Shown piece after piece: positions 1 to 7,882 of a DNA stretch of 10,437 bases (position 1 is its first letter; every line of letters begins with the position of its first letter). Source of the stretch: JBBIGV01 sp037447335. GTDB taxonomy: Bacteria; Bacteroidota; Ignavibacteria; Ignavibacteriales; Ignavibacteriaceae. The notes beneath the pieces are model-generated. The model was not told the DNA's origin. It saw only the letters and a program-made list of their open reading frames with translations, and did no database searches. The position numbers and the translations under genes were made by a program. The DNA lies in NCBI GenBank assembly GCA_037447335.1, contig JBBIGV010000091.1:1-10437 (forward strand). The letters run 5' to 3'.

Positions 1-2036
1 TTAAAAATTACTCCGGATGATTGAACTACCCATCCGGGTGCGGGAGCAGGCGCAATAGAGAACACCGAATCACTAACATCAAATACCGTTGGATCGCTGG
101 TATCGGAAATCCGAACAAGACACTCACCGGAAATCTGGTTTGGGACTAACCAGTCAAAATTTGAATTTGTTGAAGTTAATTGTGTGCTGCCAATTCTGGC
201 TCCATCCAGATCATCAGCAATTAATGTCCATGTTGAACCGTTATCGGTTGAATACTCAAGTTTAACCCTGTCAACAAAAATTGAACTCCATCTTATCGGG
301 TAAGAAGAACCGGCATACAATTCTTCTCCGCCATTGGGTTTGAGAACAGTTGTAGCAGGTTTGGTAACAAAAACTTCAATATCTCTTGCATGCACAGGCG
401 TACCGTTTGGACCTCTTCCATAAATCCTTACAGTAAACACGCCCTCGGTATTGGCATCCGGAATAATCCTGAGTTGAACTGAATCAGGATACGAAGTCAG
501 TGAGTCAGCCCCAATAAATTCATAAGTAAATCCTGCGGGCGGGAATGATTCAGCAGAGAATTTAACCGATTGATCATATAGTTTAACTGCTGGTACTGTT
601 ACTATAACAGTGGTAGTATCACCTGGTCTGAGTGTATCGGCAGAATGGGAGACCCTCATGGCGAAATCAGGAAAGTAACCAACGTAGCTTCCAAATTGAC
701 CGAACCGAAAATCAGTCCACATTGATAACGAAATATTATCCAGGGCATAAATTGCATCATAATCGCCCTGGTAACGTGGTGTACCGCCGCCGCCGCAGGA
801 AGCACAATCAATTTTCATTTTCTGGTTTGAAATTCTTTGGTTTGGTGCAAAAGAAACCCCGCCATCATCTGAATAAGAAGCATAGATATAAGCGCTGTCG
901 CTTGTTGGCGTATCGCGCGTATCCATCCACTTAATAAAAACCCTTCCCGAAGTTTTATCTGCCCAAACAGCGGGGTGCCATTGATGATGCTGAGTTGTAT
1001 TAGGATCATCATTTACTAATCTTGCTGAGGACCAGGCAGCGCCCTGGTCATCAGAAAATCTTAGAAAGATATCAGGTTTATTCCCATTACCGGCAGGAGT
1101 ATTTGAAGCGTACACAAGATATAATCTGCCTCTGTAAGTGCCATAACTGTTATCGGCTGCTATGAATGGATAAGGACGGGTTCTCATATTTTCAACAGAG
1201 TTTCTGCCGCCGACATTTGTTCCTACATAATTAGCAAAGTTTTGTGCAGACTTAAGAGTGAATGTTGCCCCGCCATCATTCGAAACATAAAAAGTATAAG
1301 TTGATGCGAAAGCACTGCCAGAATTTGTAACGACATAAACTGCGCCGCCCGGAACATCCTGTGCGCCTAATGTATTGGGCCCAACGGCAACCATCATACC
1401 CGGTAAATTTTGCGGGCTGAATGTTCTTGTTTGTACAAAAGTAGCACCAAAGTCTGTACTCCTGGTAAAGTTACCGGTTCCTCCGCCGGCAGTCATAACG
1501 CAATAAACATAATTAGAATAAGGACCGGCAGATTGATCAGCGGCAATCCAGTTTTTATCAATTCCGTTTATACCAATAATGGAAGGACCCCATGTAGCGC
1601 CGTTATCAGTTGACCGGAGAACTCTTGCACCGGTTATATTACCAAACATATTTTGATAATATAAATTTCCAAGGCTGTCATAAGCTGTTACAGGATCACC
1701 CTGAACGGGCACACCAAATGGCGGGCTGCTTGAAATCCATTCAAGACCGTTGTATGTTCGCCATGCGCCGTTAATATTAAAAGCCCCAAAATATTGAAGC
1801 GGGTCGTTTGGATTTTGTGAAACATGAGGTTCAGCAAAATTCAACCCAAGGTTAAAATTATCAAACCCTTCAGAATCAGTGATAACTTCCAAAAAACTTC
1901 TTGGTACAAGCTGATAATATTCAGCGGGCTTTCAGTCAAGGTTTGGATCATCAACCTGGCTAAAAATCACAACCGGAGAGATGATAAAGAAAAATAAAAA
2001 AAGTACTATGCTGCAAATGGTAAAGAATTTATTCAC
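1..2036 (-). CDS. Large secreted Asp-box (BNR/sialidase-fold) and Ig-like protein, 3' end outside window, interrupted by an in-frame TGA
   Basis: I chose the GTG at 2036 because an AAGGAG lies 5 bases upstream and the first 26 residues form a signal peptide (MNKF, long hydrophobic stretch, ending FSQ). Codon 35 is TGA (1932-1934). The same frame is then open for over 640 codons to the left edge, so one gene is split by a single stop. Asp-box motifs (S-x-D-x-G-x-T-W/F) occur near residues 142, 193, 252, 328 and 389, the pattern of a BNR/sialidase-like beta-propeller. A glycine-rich CASCGGGG motif follows at 411-418. Two Ig-like modules come next: about 458-557, and about 563-658, which starts with a PNGGEE motif and contains STDNGSTW at 596. 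In this phylum such proteins usually end in a T9SS sorting domain, which would lie beyond the window. Asp boxes alone do not prove sialidase activity, and I assign no substrate. With the TGA real, the product would lose its signal peptide, making this a pseudogene. Confidence 0.75.
1932..1934 (-). other. In-frame TGA at codon 35 of the secreted protein gene
   Basis: The codons read CTT GAC TGA AAG CCC GCT GAA, so the peptide is NLD-stop-KPAEYYQ. All Trp codons read downstream in this gene are TGG, and the plug gene in this window ends in TGA, so TGA is not a general Trp codon here. A single G-to-A change of TGG would explain it. No ATG with a Shine-Dalgarno sequence lies close downstream that could restart translation with a signal peptide. 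Confidence 0.9.
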
Positions 2037-2041
2037 TTTTA

Positions 2042-2047
2042 CTCCTT
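2042..2047 (-). promoter_or_regulatory. Ribosome binding site fixing the GTG start of the secreted protein
   Basis: The minus strand reads AAGGAG, then TAAAA, then GTG. It is among the best Shine-Dalgarno matches in the window. It places translation start ahead of the signal peptide and therefore upstream of the in-frame TGA, which argues that the interrupted reading frame was the original gene. Confidence 0.7.
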
Positions 2048-2106
2048 CTTATGGTATGAAAATTTAAGTGTATAATAATAAAAAAATATCAGATTCTATA
2101 AAAAAA

Positions 2107-2574
2107 CTATAGTGTTTTATTTTTTGCATTGAACAATTTTTTAAACTCTTCAATATCGTTCATTGTTTTTATGCGGGCTTCTTCATCATCCTGATTTTTT
2201 TCTGAAAATAATCCAACGGCAAATTCTTCACTTCTTATTACCTGGCAGCTACAAACTCTTCCGAACTCAACAAGATTATTATCAGAAGTAACGAGTATGA
2301 TATTCTTTCTGTTTGCGCTTTTTTCAATCTGTGATTTTATAAGCTGATCAGCTTCCCTTCTTAATGAATATACTATCTTAATTCCGCTGACTTTGATCGG
2401 AGTGCTTTCATATCCATCAAAGTGTAAAGTGACCGAAGTTTTTTTCAAGGCAAAGAATCTCTCAAGCAAAAATGCGAGCGCTTCCCTTGCAGCCTGTTTA
2501 TTTTTTGCCTGCTTTGAATTTATTGAAGGAATTTTTCCGATAAGATTATTGCCGTCAATTATATAATGCTTCAA
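2107..2574 (-). CDS. NYN-domain ribonuclease, YacP/Rae1-like (PIN-like fold)
   Basis: This 155-residue protein begins MKHYIIDGNN, the hallmark start of YacP-type NYN domains. The acidic positions expected of the PIN-like active site are visible: D7 in IIDGNN, D53 in HFDGYES, E74/D76 in RREADQLI, and D98 in VTSDNN. The family contains Bacillus Rae1 (YacP), a ribosome-associated mRNA endonuclease, so a cytoplasmic metal-dependent RNase is the likely role; its target is unknown. The length matches a single-domain family member with a short charged C-terminal tail. The start codon is TTG, supported by AGGA five bases upstream and by alignment of the DGNN motif near the N-terminus. It follows the LptD stop by 25 bases and is probably the last gene of the ROK-lptD-NYN unit. 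It ends in TAG. The fold is clear; the substrate is not. Confidence 0.87.
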   Translation of the reverse strand: MKHYIIDGNNLIGKIPSINSKQAKNKQAAREALAFLLERFFALKKTSVTLHFDGYESTPIKVSGIKIVYSLRREADQLIKSQIEKSANRKNIILVTSDNNLVEFGRVCSCQVIRSEEFAVGLFSEKNQDDEEARIKTMNDIEEFKKLFNAKNKTL

Positions 2575-2579
2575 ATTGT

Positions 2580-2583
2580 TCCT
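2580..2583 (-). promoter_or_regulatory. Ribosome binding site supporting the TTG start of the NYN gene
   Basis: The minus strand reads AGGA, five bases, then TTG AAG CAT. No in-frame ATG precedes the conserved IIDGNN motif, so this TTG is the only start that keeps the complete N-terminal strand and first catalytic aspartate. Confidence 0.55.
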
Positions 2584-2599
2584 GAGTTACTTTGATAGT

Positions 2600-5149
2600 T
2601 TATCTTCCAGTATAAAACTGATCTCTTTTCGTGACTTTAAGATCCTGCAATTGAGGAGCTTTTACTCTGATCTCAAACATATACCCGGTAAATGTGCCGC
2701 TTGGATTCCACGTAAAGTTCATTATCCAGCAATGCAGATCGCGCGATATTTTGACCTGAGGTGCAGAAAATTCTTTTCTGGTAAGATCATAATTTCCGGT
2801 GAAAGAAAATTTCCAGTTGGGTGTAAGATTAAAATTCAGGCTTCCGCTGATGCTTGAAAATTTTGTTGTTGAACCCGGTCTGGGGGTTTGCTGGTTAAAA
2901 TTATAATTAAGAGAAATATCCCAGGGAATTGTAAAGTCAGGATCACCTTGCTGGTATAATCCCTGATAAATATTACCAGGAGTGTTTCCAACTTGAAATG
3001 GATCGTCCTGCATTCCGGAGGGAGTAGATTCATCTTTTGACCTTAACCTCTCACCTGAAATTGAAGTTGACAATGAGAGACTAAAACTCGTCATCCTCAG
3101 TAAACCACGTCCATCATCAATTAAGAATCTGTTTATTTTACTAATGTTGTCAGCATAGCTGTAAGGTGTAAAAGTAGTTGATCCGGACAGGTTGAGCAGA
3201 TCAGAAATCTGTGTCCGGTAATTGACGTTGAGATCGGAAAGCCTGAGACTATCAGCAGCAAAATTGTACGCTATACTTCCGGTAAGATTAAGCAATTGGA
3301 TTTTGTTTTCTTTTGAGGTTGTATCTGTAGGGTCAACCTGAGTCTTCATTTCAAAAATATTCGAAACTGATAAAGAAATACTCTGCTGCTCGCCAATACC
3401 AGGTCCGCCAAAAATTTCTCTTTCAAACTTGTTATACCTTATCTCCTCACCCTTTGAGTTTACATATGAGTCGAAATATCCCCAAAATGGTTTGGAAAAA
3501 TCAGGCTGATAGTTGTATGAAATTGAAGGATTGACTATATGTCGAATAGCGCTGATACCTAACGCCTCCGGCTGAAACATCCCGTAAAATTTTGTAGAGG
3601 CGGATAAACCGACTCCAAAAGTTCTTACTAAATTGATTTGATGAATATCATCAGTTATAATAGAGTCAGCACCTGAAACACTTATCCCGCCTGATCTTCT
3701 ATCAATTCGTTTGTTGTACCATCTTTCCTGGTAACGTATGTTAGGAGACAAACTGAAGTATCCGAATTTCGGAGAAGCGCCAATACTAACATTGTGCTGA
3801 ATGCCGCCCCTGATTTTTAAATCACCAGCCGTTTTATTACGTGTATTCTGAAACTGACCGCTGTAATTATAACCGATTAGTTCATACCACTCCTGTTCAC
3901 CCACAGCATTTTTTCTTCTGAAAGGATATTTCTGGGACATATTAAAACTAAGATTGGGAAGCGTTTCGGATATGTCACCTGTTTCAAGTACCTGCCTTCG
4001 GCTGTAGCTGACAGACATGCTGTTGCCGGCTTCTTCCCAGGTTTCGAAGAAAGTTGCGTTTGAAACAACTTCATTACGAAGCAGCTCATTAAAGTCTGCA
4101 ACATTTCTACGAAGATAATTACCTGAAATAAATTCCAGGTTAGCATCAAATCTCATGGTTGGTGTAATACTTTGATTGTGATTCCACTTCACACGCCAGT
4201 CGCGTCGTTCTTCCCGGTCGGGATCAATAGCACCACGCGTTCTGAAAAAAGAATACCCGCCTTCGAGATTGCCTGTAAAGTTATATCTTTTGGCATATCT
4301 GAATCTGCTAGAGAGGTTATAACTTCCTCTCGTATAGTAATCACCGGTAACTGCCCAATCCATATAATCGCTTATTGCCCAGAAGTAACCAAACCGTGAG
4401 AAGTATCTTCCATAGGTTCCGTCCTCCCCAAAAGCCGGCGGAAGAATACCTGAGCGTCTTCCCGACTCAATCGGAAATACAGCGAACGGTAATGGAACAG
4501 GAAATGGAACACCGCCAAAGTGCAGCCAAATCCATTCAGCAATTAATTGTTCTTTATGGATAACTTTCATATGAGGTGAATAGAAATGATAATGCGGACA
4601 GCTTTCTTCACAGGTGGTATATATTCCATCTTCAATAAAGTATGTGTCCCTGTCAACCTTTTTGATTTTTGTTCCCGTATAAAATCCGCCTTCCGATTCG
4701 GTGGTTGCTGCCGAAATGAAACCACGTTGTGTTTTAAAATTGTACCGCATGCTTAATCCTTCATAAACCTCAATACCTTCTTTCAGAACCGGAGTTCCGC
4801 TATATTGTCCGTCAAGAGTATCGGAAGGAATGCCTTCAGCATCGATATTACTTGTACTGAAATCAATCTTAATATTTGCAGCTTTTAGTTCTGTATCCTT
4901 ATAACGGAGTTCTCCCTGCCCGTAGATAGCCATTTTTTTTTCTTTAATGAAATAGATCAGAGAGTCAGCGGCATTTGCATAAATAACCGTATCAACATCG
5001 TAAGCGCTTGATGGAGAAGTGATTGCCAGAGTATCTTCAGACGGCTGAAGCTGAATTAAAGTATCAGGTATTTGTATTGATATAACATCTTCTGTCTGAC
5101 AAAATAAAAACGAATTGACGATTAAAAATGTTAAAAAAAATAATTTCAT
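2600..5149 (-). CDS. lptD: LPS-assembly outer membrane protein LptD, Bacteroidota type
   Basis: This 849-residue protein has an N-terminal signal peptide (MKLFFLTFLIVNSFLFCQ). A periplasmic OstA/LptA-like jellyroll follows at about residues 50-140 (YANAADSLIYF, GQGELRYKDTELKAANIKID). From about residue 200 to the end is a long beta-barrel rich in alternating aromatic and polar residues. Family landmarks are the GIYTTCEESCPHYHFY segment (C180, C184), PFAVFPIESGRRSGILPP after about residue 215, and the C-terminal DLHCW...QLQDLKVTKR region. LptD with LptE forms the translocon that places LPS in the outer leaflet of the outer membrane. The size fits the long Bacteroidota/Chlorobi homologues, not the E. 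coli spacing. The ATG at 5149 precedes the signal peptide but has no obvious Shine-Dalgarno, which is common in this phylum. The ROK gene ends 17 bases upstream and the NYN gene starts 25 bases downstream, so the three are probably cotranscribed. LptE is not visible here. Confidence 0.9.
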   Translation of the reverse strand: MKLFFLTFLIVNSFLFCQTEDVISIQIPDTLIQLQPSEDTLAITSPSSAYDVDTVIYANAADSLIYFIKEKKMAIYGQGELRYKDTELKAANIKIDFSTSNIDAEGIPSDTLDGQYSGTPVLKEGIEVYEGLSMRYNFKTQRGFISAATTESEGGFYTGTKIKKVDRDTYFIEDGIYTTCEESCPHYHFYSPHMKVIHKEQLIAEWIWLHFGGVPFPVPLPFAVFPIESGRRSGILPPAFGEDGTYGRYFSRFGYFWAISDYMDWAVTGDYYTRGSYNLSSRFRYAKRYNFTGNLEGGYSFFRTRGAIDPDREERRDWRVKWNHNQSITPTMRFDANLEFISGNYLRRNVADFNELLRNEVVSNATFFETWEEAGNSMSVSYSRRQVLETGDISETLPNLSFNMSQKYPFRRKNAVGEQEWYELIGYNYSGQFQNTRNKTAGDLKIRGGIQHNVSIGASPKFGYFSLSPNIRYQERWYNKRIDRRSGGISVSGADSIITDDIHQINLVRTFGVGLSASTKFYGMFQPEALGISAIRHIVNPSISYNYQPDFSKPFWGYFDSYVNSKGEEIRYNKFEREIFGGPGIGEQQSISLSVSNIFEMKTQVDPTDTTSKENKIQLLNLTGSIAYNFAADSLRLSDLNVNYRTQISDLLNLSGSTTFTPYSYADNISKINRFLIDDGRGLLRMTSFSLSLSTSISGERLRSKDESTPSGMQDDPFQVGNTPGNIYQGLYQQGDPDFTIPWDISLNYNFNQQTPRPGSTTKFSSISGSLNFNLTPNWKFSFTGNYDLTRKEFSAPQVKISRDLHCWIMNFTWNPSGTFTGYMFEIRVKAPQLQDLKVTKRDQFYTGR

Positions 5150-5166
5150 TAAATTAACAGAAAATG

Positions 5167-6129
5167 TTAATGCTTATAAAACACCAATGATGATGCACCT
5201 TTTATGCCTGCATTGTTTTTTAGCTTTGCGGGAATAACTTTAACCCGCGGTTTAATTGAAGTGAGCACACGCTTTTTAATAGTTTCCGAAATAGAATTAA
5301 ACAGTGGTTTGCCAAATCCGGCAACACCCCCGCCAATAACAAAAGTGCTGATATCGAGCAGGTTGCTTACAGAAGTTAAAGCTGCGCCAAGCTGAATTCC
5401 CATATCTTTGATTACCTGTTGTGCAAACGGGTCGCCCTGTTCAGATGCCTGTTGAATAATACGCGGTGAGACCTCATCAGTATGGTTATCCAGAAGCTGC
5501 CATATTATTGAATCCTTATGCTCTGAGAGTTCTTCTCTTATACGTGCTTTCAGGTATCTGTTACCAACATAAGTTTCTATGCAGCCGTAAGAACCGCAAT
5601 TACATTTACTTCCTTTATAATCTATTGTTACGTGTCCAAGTTCTCCTGCTGCACCGAAAGCTCCGTGAAATATTTTTCTATTAATGATTATGCCGCCGCC
5701 AACTCCGGTCCCTAAAGTTACCATCACAAAAGAATCATATTTTTTACCGGCACCAAAAATCATCTCGCCGATAGCCGCAGCATTGGCATCGTTTTCAACA
5801 TATACATTAAGTTTTAATTTATCCGAAAGAATTTTTGCAATATTTATTTTTTTCCAGCCCGGAAAGTTAGGAGGGTTTTCAACCGTTCCTTTCCCAACAG
5901 TAACAACACCCGGTGTCCCAATCCCAATTGCTTTTATATTCACTTTGTTTTTTCTGATTATCGTTTTTGCAGTTGTTATGATCTGGTTTATTACATGTTT
6001 CGGACCGAGTTCGGCATTAGATTTTACAGAGGTCTGATCAATTATCTTCCCGGCTGAAGATACAACGCCCGTCTTAATATTCGTACCGCCGAGATCAATA
6101 CCAATGGCAAATTTTTCAGTTCCGGGCAT
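5167..6129 (-). CDS. ROK-family sugar kinase (glucokinase-like)
   Basis: This 320-residue cytoplasmic protein phosphorylates a hexose with ATP by family inference; glucose, N-acetylglucosamine and N-acetylmannosamine are all possible. Seen in the sequence are the phosphate-1 motif DLGGTN (12-17), VENDAN with catalytic D114, the LGTGVGGG loop (139-146), GELGH (162-166) and the ROK zinc signature CNCGSYGC (176-183). With H166, these cysteines complete the expected H-C-C-C zinc site. Length is typical for ROK kinases. No helix-turn-helix precedes the kinase domain, so it is not a NagC/Mlc-type repressor. The ATG at 6129 starts just before the first strand. It is the first gene of the ROK-lptD-NYN unit. 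The location beside LPS export suggests, but does not prove, a role in amino-sugar recycling for envelope synthesis. Confidence 0.9.
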   Translation of the reverse strand: MPGTEKFAIGIDLGGTNIKTGVVSSAGKIIDQTSVKSNAELGPKHVINQIITTAKTIIRKNKVNIKAIGIGTPGVVTVGKGTVENPPNFPGWKKINIAKILSDKLKLNVYVENDANAAAIGEMIFGAGKKYDSFVMVTLGTGVGGGIIINRKIFHGAFGAAGELGHVTIDYKGSKCNCGSYGCIETYVGNRYLKARIREELSEHKDSIIWQLLDNHTDEVSPRIIQQASEQGDPFAQQVIKDMGIQLGAALTSVSNLLDISTFVIGGGVAGFGKPLFNSISETIKKRVLTSIKPRVKVIPAKLKNNAGIKGASSLVFYKH

Positions 6130-6158
6130 TTAATACTCACTATTTAAAAATAAAAATA

Positions 6159-6166
6159 CAAAGGTT
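6159..6166 (-). promoter_or_regulatory. Possible Bacteroidota-type -7 promoter element upstream of the ROK gene
   Basis: The minus strand reads AACCTTTG, one mismatch from the Bacteroidota TAnnTTTG consensus, about 30 bases before the ROK ATG. No good TTG box is visible at the -33 position. The gap between the two operons (112 bases) is the longest between genes from 2107 to 10092, so a promoter here is plausible. Confidence 0.3.
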
Positions 6167-6180
6167 TTTACAGATGTAAA
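6167..6180. promoter_or_regulatory. 14-base dyad, possible operator of the ROK-lptD-NYN unit
   Basis: TTTACAGATGTAAA is a perfect inverted repeat of six-base arms around two bases. It abuts the possible -7 element, so it would lie between the -7 and -33 boxes, where a repressor would block transcription. No regulator gene is present in the window. The region is AT-rich, so chance occurrence is possible. Confidence 0.3.
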
Positions 6181-6241
6181 TTTAATACACTGAAGTATCT
6201 GATTAAACCCGTTTTATTTGAAAGATAATATTCGGATGCTG

Positions 6242-6850
6242 TTACTTTGTGAATTCAAAATTGACGATCTTGAGTTCTTCAGGATAAGATATATCACCAA
6301 GCGCCGAACTTACAATCGGCTTGGCAAAAACCGTAATCCTGGATGAGGTTCCGCCATATCCGCCAAGATTTAATGCAAGATTCAGCAGCGATTCATATCC
6401 CTGATCTTTAAAGAACCTGACTAAATCCAATTCTAACTGAATCGGGATATTTGTAAGCTCACCAGTGCCGGGCACCTCAGCGGGTGAGGAAATATTTCCG
6501 CTGATTGTTTCTTTATCATCGATAAATAATCGCCATGGAAATGATTTTAGTGTAGCATTGGTTTTCGGATAACCGCCTGTTCCATCATTGGGATTCATTG
6601 CCTCAACATTTACGGTGAAAGAGACGGGAAGACTTCCCTGTGCAACTGCGGATGATATTTTCAGGATTTCAAGCGCTGAAAAATCATTTATGCCAGATTT
6701 GTTTGCAATTGAAACTCCATTCAACTGAAAGTTATTTACACCGCCCAGCTTGAATTTCAGACGGGACAGATTAACAAATGTTTCATACACACTGCAGCTT
6801 AAATTTGTTAAAGCAAATAAAAGCAGTATTGGGAGTAAAAGTTTTTTCAT
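6242..6850 (-). CDS. Small putative lipoprotein, LEA-type-2-like
   Basis: Starting at the ATG at 6850, this is a 202-residue protein. I prefer this start to the ATG at 6862 because GAGG lies six bases upstream and MKKLLL begins a normal signal peptide. The signal ends TNLSC with Cys19, a loose lipobox of the kind accepted in Bacteroidota, so a lipid-anchored periplasmic or outer-membrane protein is likely. The mature part is beta-rich and carries a SFTVNVEAMNPND stretch. Such VxVxNPN strands resemble LEA-14/WHy-type domains, which adopt an immunoglobulin-like fold. It may be a structural or binding protein; no enzyme motif is seen. It lies 43 bases after the oxidoreductase gene, as the last gene of operon 1. 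The family assignment is tentative. Confidence 0.8.
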   Translation of the reverse strand: MKKLLLPILLLFALTNLSCSVYETFVNLSRLKFKLGGVNNFQLNGVSIANKSGINDFSALEILKISSAVAQGSLPVSFTVNVEAMNPNDGTGGYPKTNATLKSFPWRLFIDDKETISGNISSPAEVPGTGELTNIPIQLELDLVRFFKDQGYESLLNLALNLGGYGGTSSRITVFAKPIVSSALGDISYPEELKIVNFEFTK

Positions 6851-6893
6851 CTCAATCCTCATTTAGTCTGATAAGCAAATTAATTTCTCCTGA

Positions 6894-7880
6894 TTATAGC
6901 TTTGAATTCTCTATGCTCCTGATAATATCCTCTGCGATCTTCAACGCACGCAAACCGTCTTCACCAGATACTACAGGCTTTTCATTCTTTAAGGAAGCAT
7001 TTATGAATAATTGAAGCTCATACTTCAATGCATTTATCTCCGGTATTTCGGGTTGTTCGTAAACAACTGATTTTCTTTTTTCGCCAAGACCGATTTCACC
7101 AAATGAGATCGATGCAGCCGGCGGATTATCTGACACCGGTAAAAGTCTGAATACTTCCGCTGCGCCTGTCACAAAATCCAGACTTATATAATTGTCCTTT
7201 TGAAACAGCCTCATCTTTCGCATTTTTTTCTGAGAAATCCGGCTTGCTGTAACATTAGCAACTGCACCATTTTCAAATTTTAATCTGGCATTTGCTATAT
7301 CTATGGTATCCGATACTACTGCAACTCCATTTGCATCTACTTGTATAACCGGACTTTTTATAAGACTCAGAATTATGTCGATATCGTGTATCATCAGGTC
7401 AAGTACTACTGCAACGTCTGTACCTCGCGGATTAAACTGAGCAAGCCTGTCCGTTTGGATAAACCTTGGTTGTGTTATGTATTTTTCGACTGACAATAAT
7501 GCCGGATTAAACCTTTCAATATGTCCGACCTGCAGAGTCAAACTTTTTTCATTAGCAATTTTAACTAATTCTTCTGCTTCCCGGATTGTTGCAGTAATAG
7601 GTTTTTCAATAAAAATATGCAGATTCTTATTAAGGCATTTCACTGCAATCTCATGATGAGCTGTTGTTGTGGCAGCGATAGAAACAGACTCAACAGAATT
7701 CAGAAGGTCATTGAGGTCTGTAAATTGTTTAACATCATACTCCTTTGCAGCTAATTCTGCTTTTTGGGTATTAACATCATAAATTCCAACCAACTCACAT
7801 CCGGGAATTTGTTTGAACATCTTTATATGAAGTTTACCAAGATGCCCGGTGCCAATTACACCCGTCTTAAGTTTTTTCAT
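6894..7880 (-). CDS. Gfo/Idh/MocA-family NAD(P)-dependent sugar oxidoreductase
   Basis: From the ATG at 7880 this is a 328-residue protein. A GTG six bases upstream (7886) is possible but has no ribosome site, whereas AAGG sits five bases before the ATG. Residues 1-120 form a Rossmann fold with GVIGTGHLG (7-15) for NAD(P) and the family EKP motif (92-94). The C-terminal half is the alpha/beta substrate domain, with DLMIHDID (161-168) supplying the usual catalytic histidine (H165). VGHIERFNP and FNPRGTDV are shared, as I recall, with a subgroup that includes UDP-GlcNAc 3-dehydrogenases (GnnA-like), which make 3-keto intermediates for 2,3-diamino lipid A. That would fit the nearby lptD, but a partner aminotransferase (GnnB) is not in the window, so the substrate is unproven. 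The gene overlaps or nearly abuts the plug gene, indicating translational coupling. Confidence 0.9.
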   Translation of the reverse strand: MKKLKTGVIGTGHLGKLHIKMFKQIPGCELVGIYDVNTQKAELAAKEYDVKQFTDLNDLLNSVESVSIAATTTAHHEIAVKCLNKNLHIFIEKPITATIREAEELVKIANEKSLTLQVGHIERFNPALLSVEKYITQPRFIQTDRLAQFNPRGTDVAVVLDLMIHDIDIILSLIKSPVIQVDANGVAVVSDTIDIANARLKFENGAVANVTASRISQKKMRKMRLFQKDNYISLDFVTGAAEVFRLLPVSDNPPAASISFGEIGLGEKRKSVVYEQPEIPEINALKYELQLFINASLKNEKPVVSGEDGLRALKIAEDIIRSIENSKL

Positions 7881-7882
7881 GA

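Noticed and set aside
632..1613. Plus-strand open frames within the left 2 kb
   Set aside because: They are antisense to the long Asp-box reading frame, have biased basic composition and no motifs.
1932..1934. Genome-wide reassignment of TGA to tryptophan, or a selenocysteine codon
   Set aside because: TGA ends the plug gene at 7883-7885, Trp codons elsewhere in the window are TGG, and no selenocysteine insertion element or selenoprotein family fits.
2037..2106. Promoter for the secreted protein gene (TAAATTTT at 2059-2066)
   Set aside because: One mismatch to TAnnTTTG in very AT-rich DNA with no -33 box is not better than chance, although some promoter may exist here.
5167..6129. ROK protein as a DNA-binding repressor
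   Set aside because: The protein begins directly with the kinase fold and has no N-terminal helix-turn-helix.
6130..6241. Rho-independent terminator between the two operons
   Set aside because: Only short AT-rich palindromes are present, with no GC stem followed by a T-run on the minus strand.
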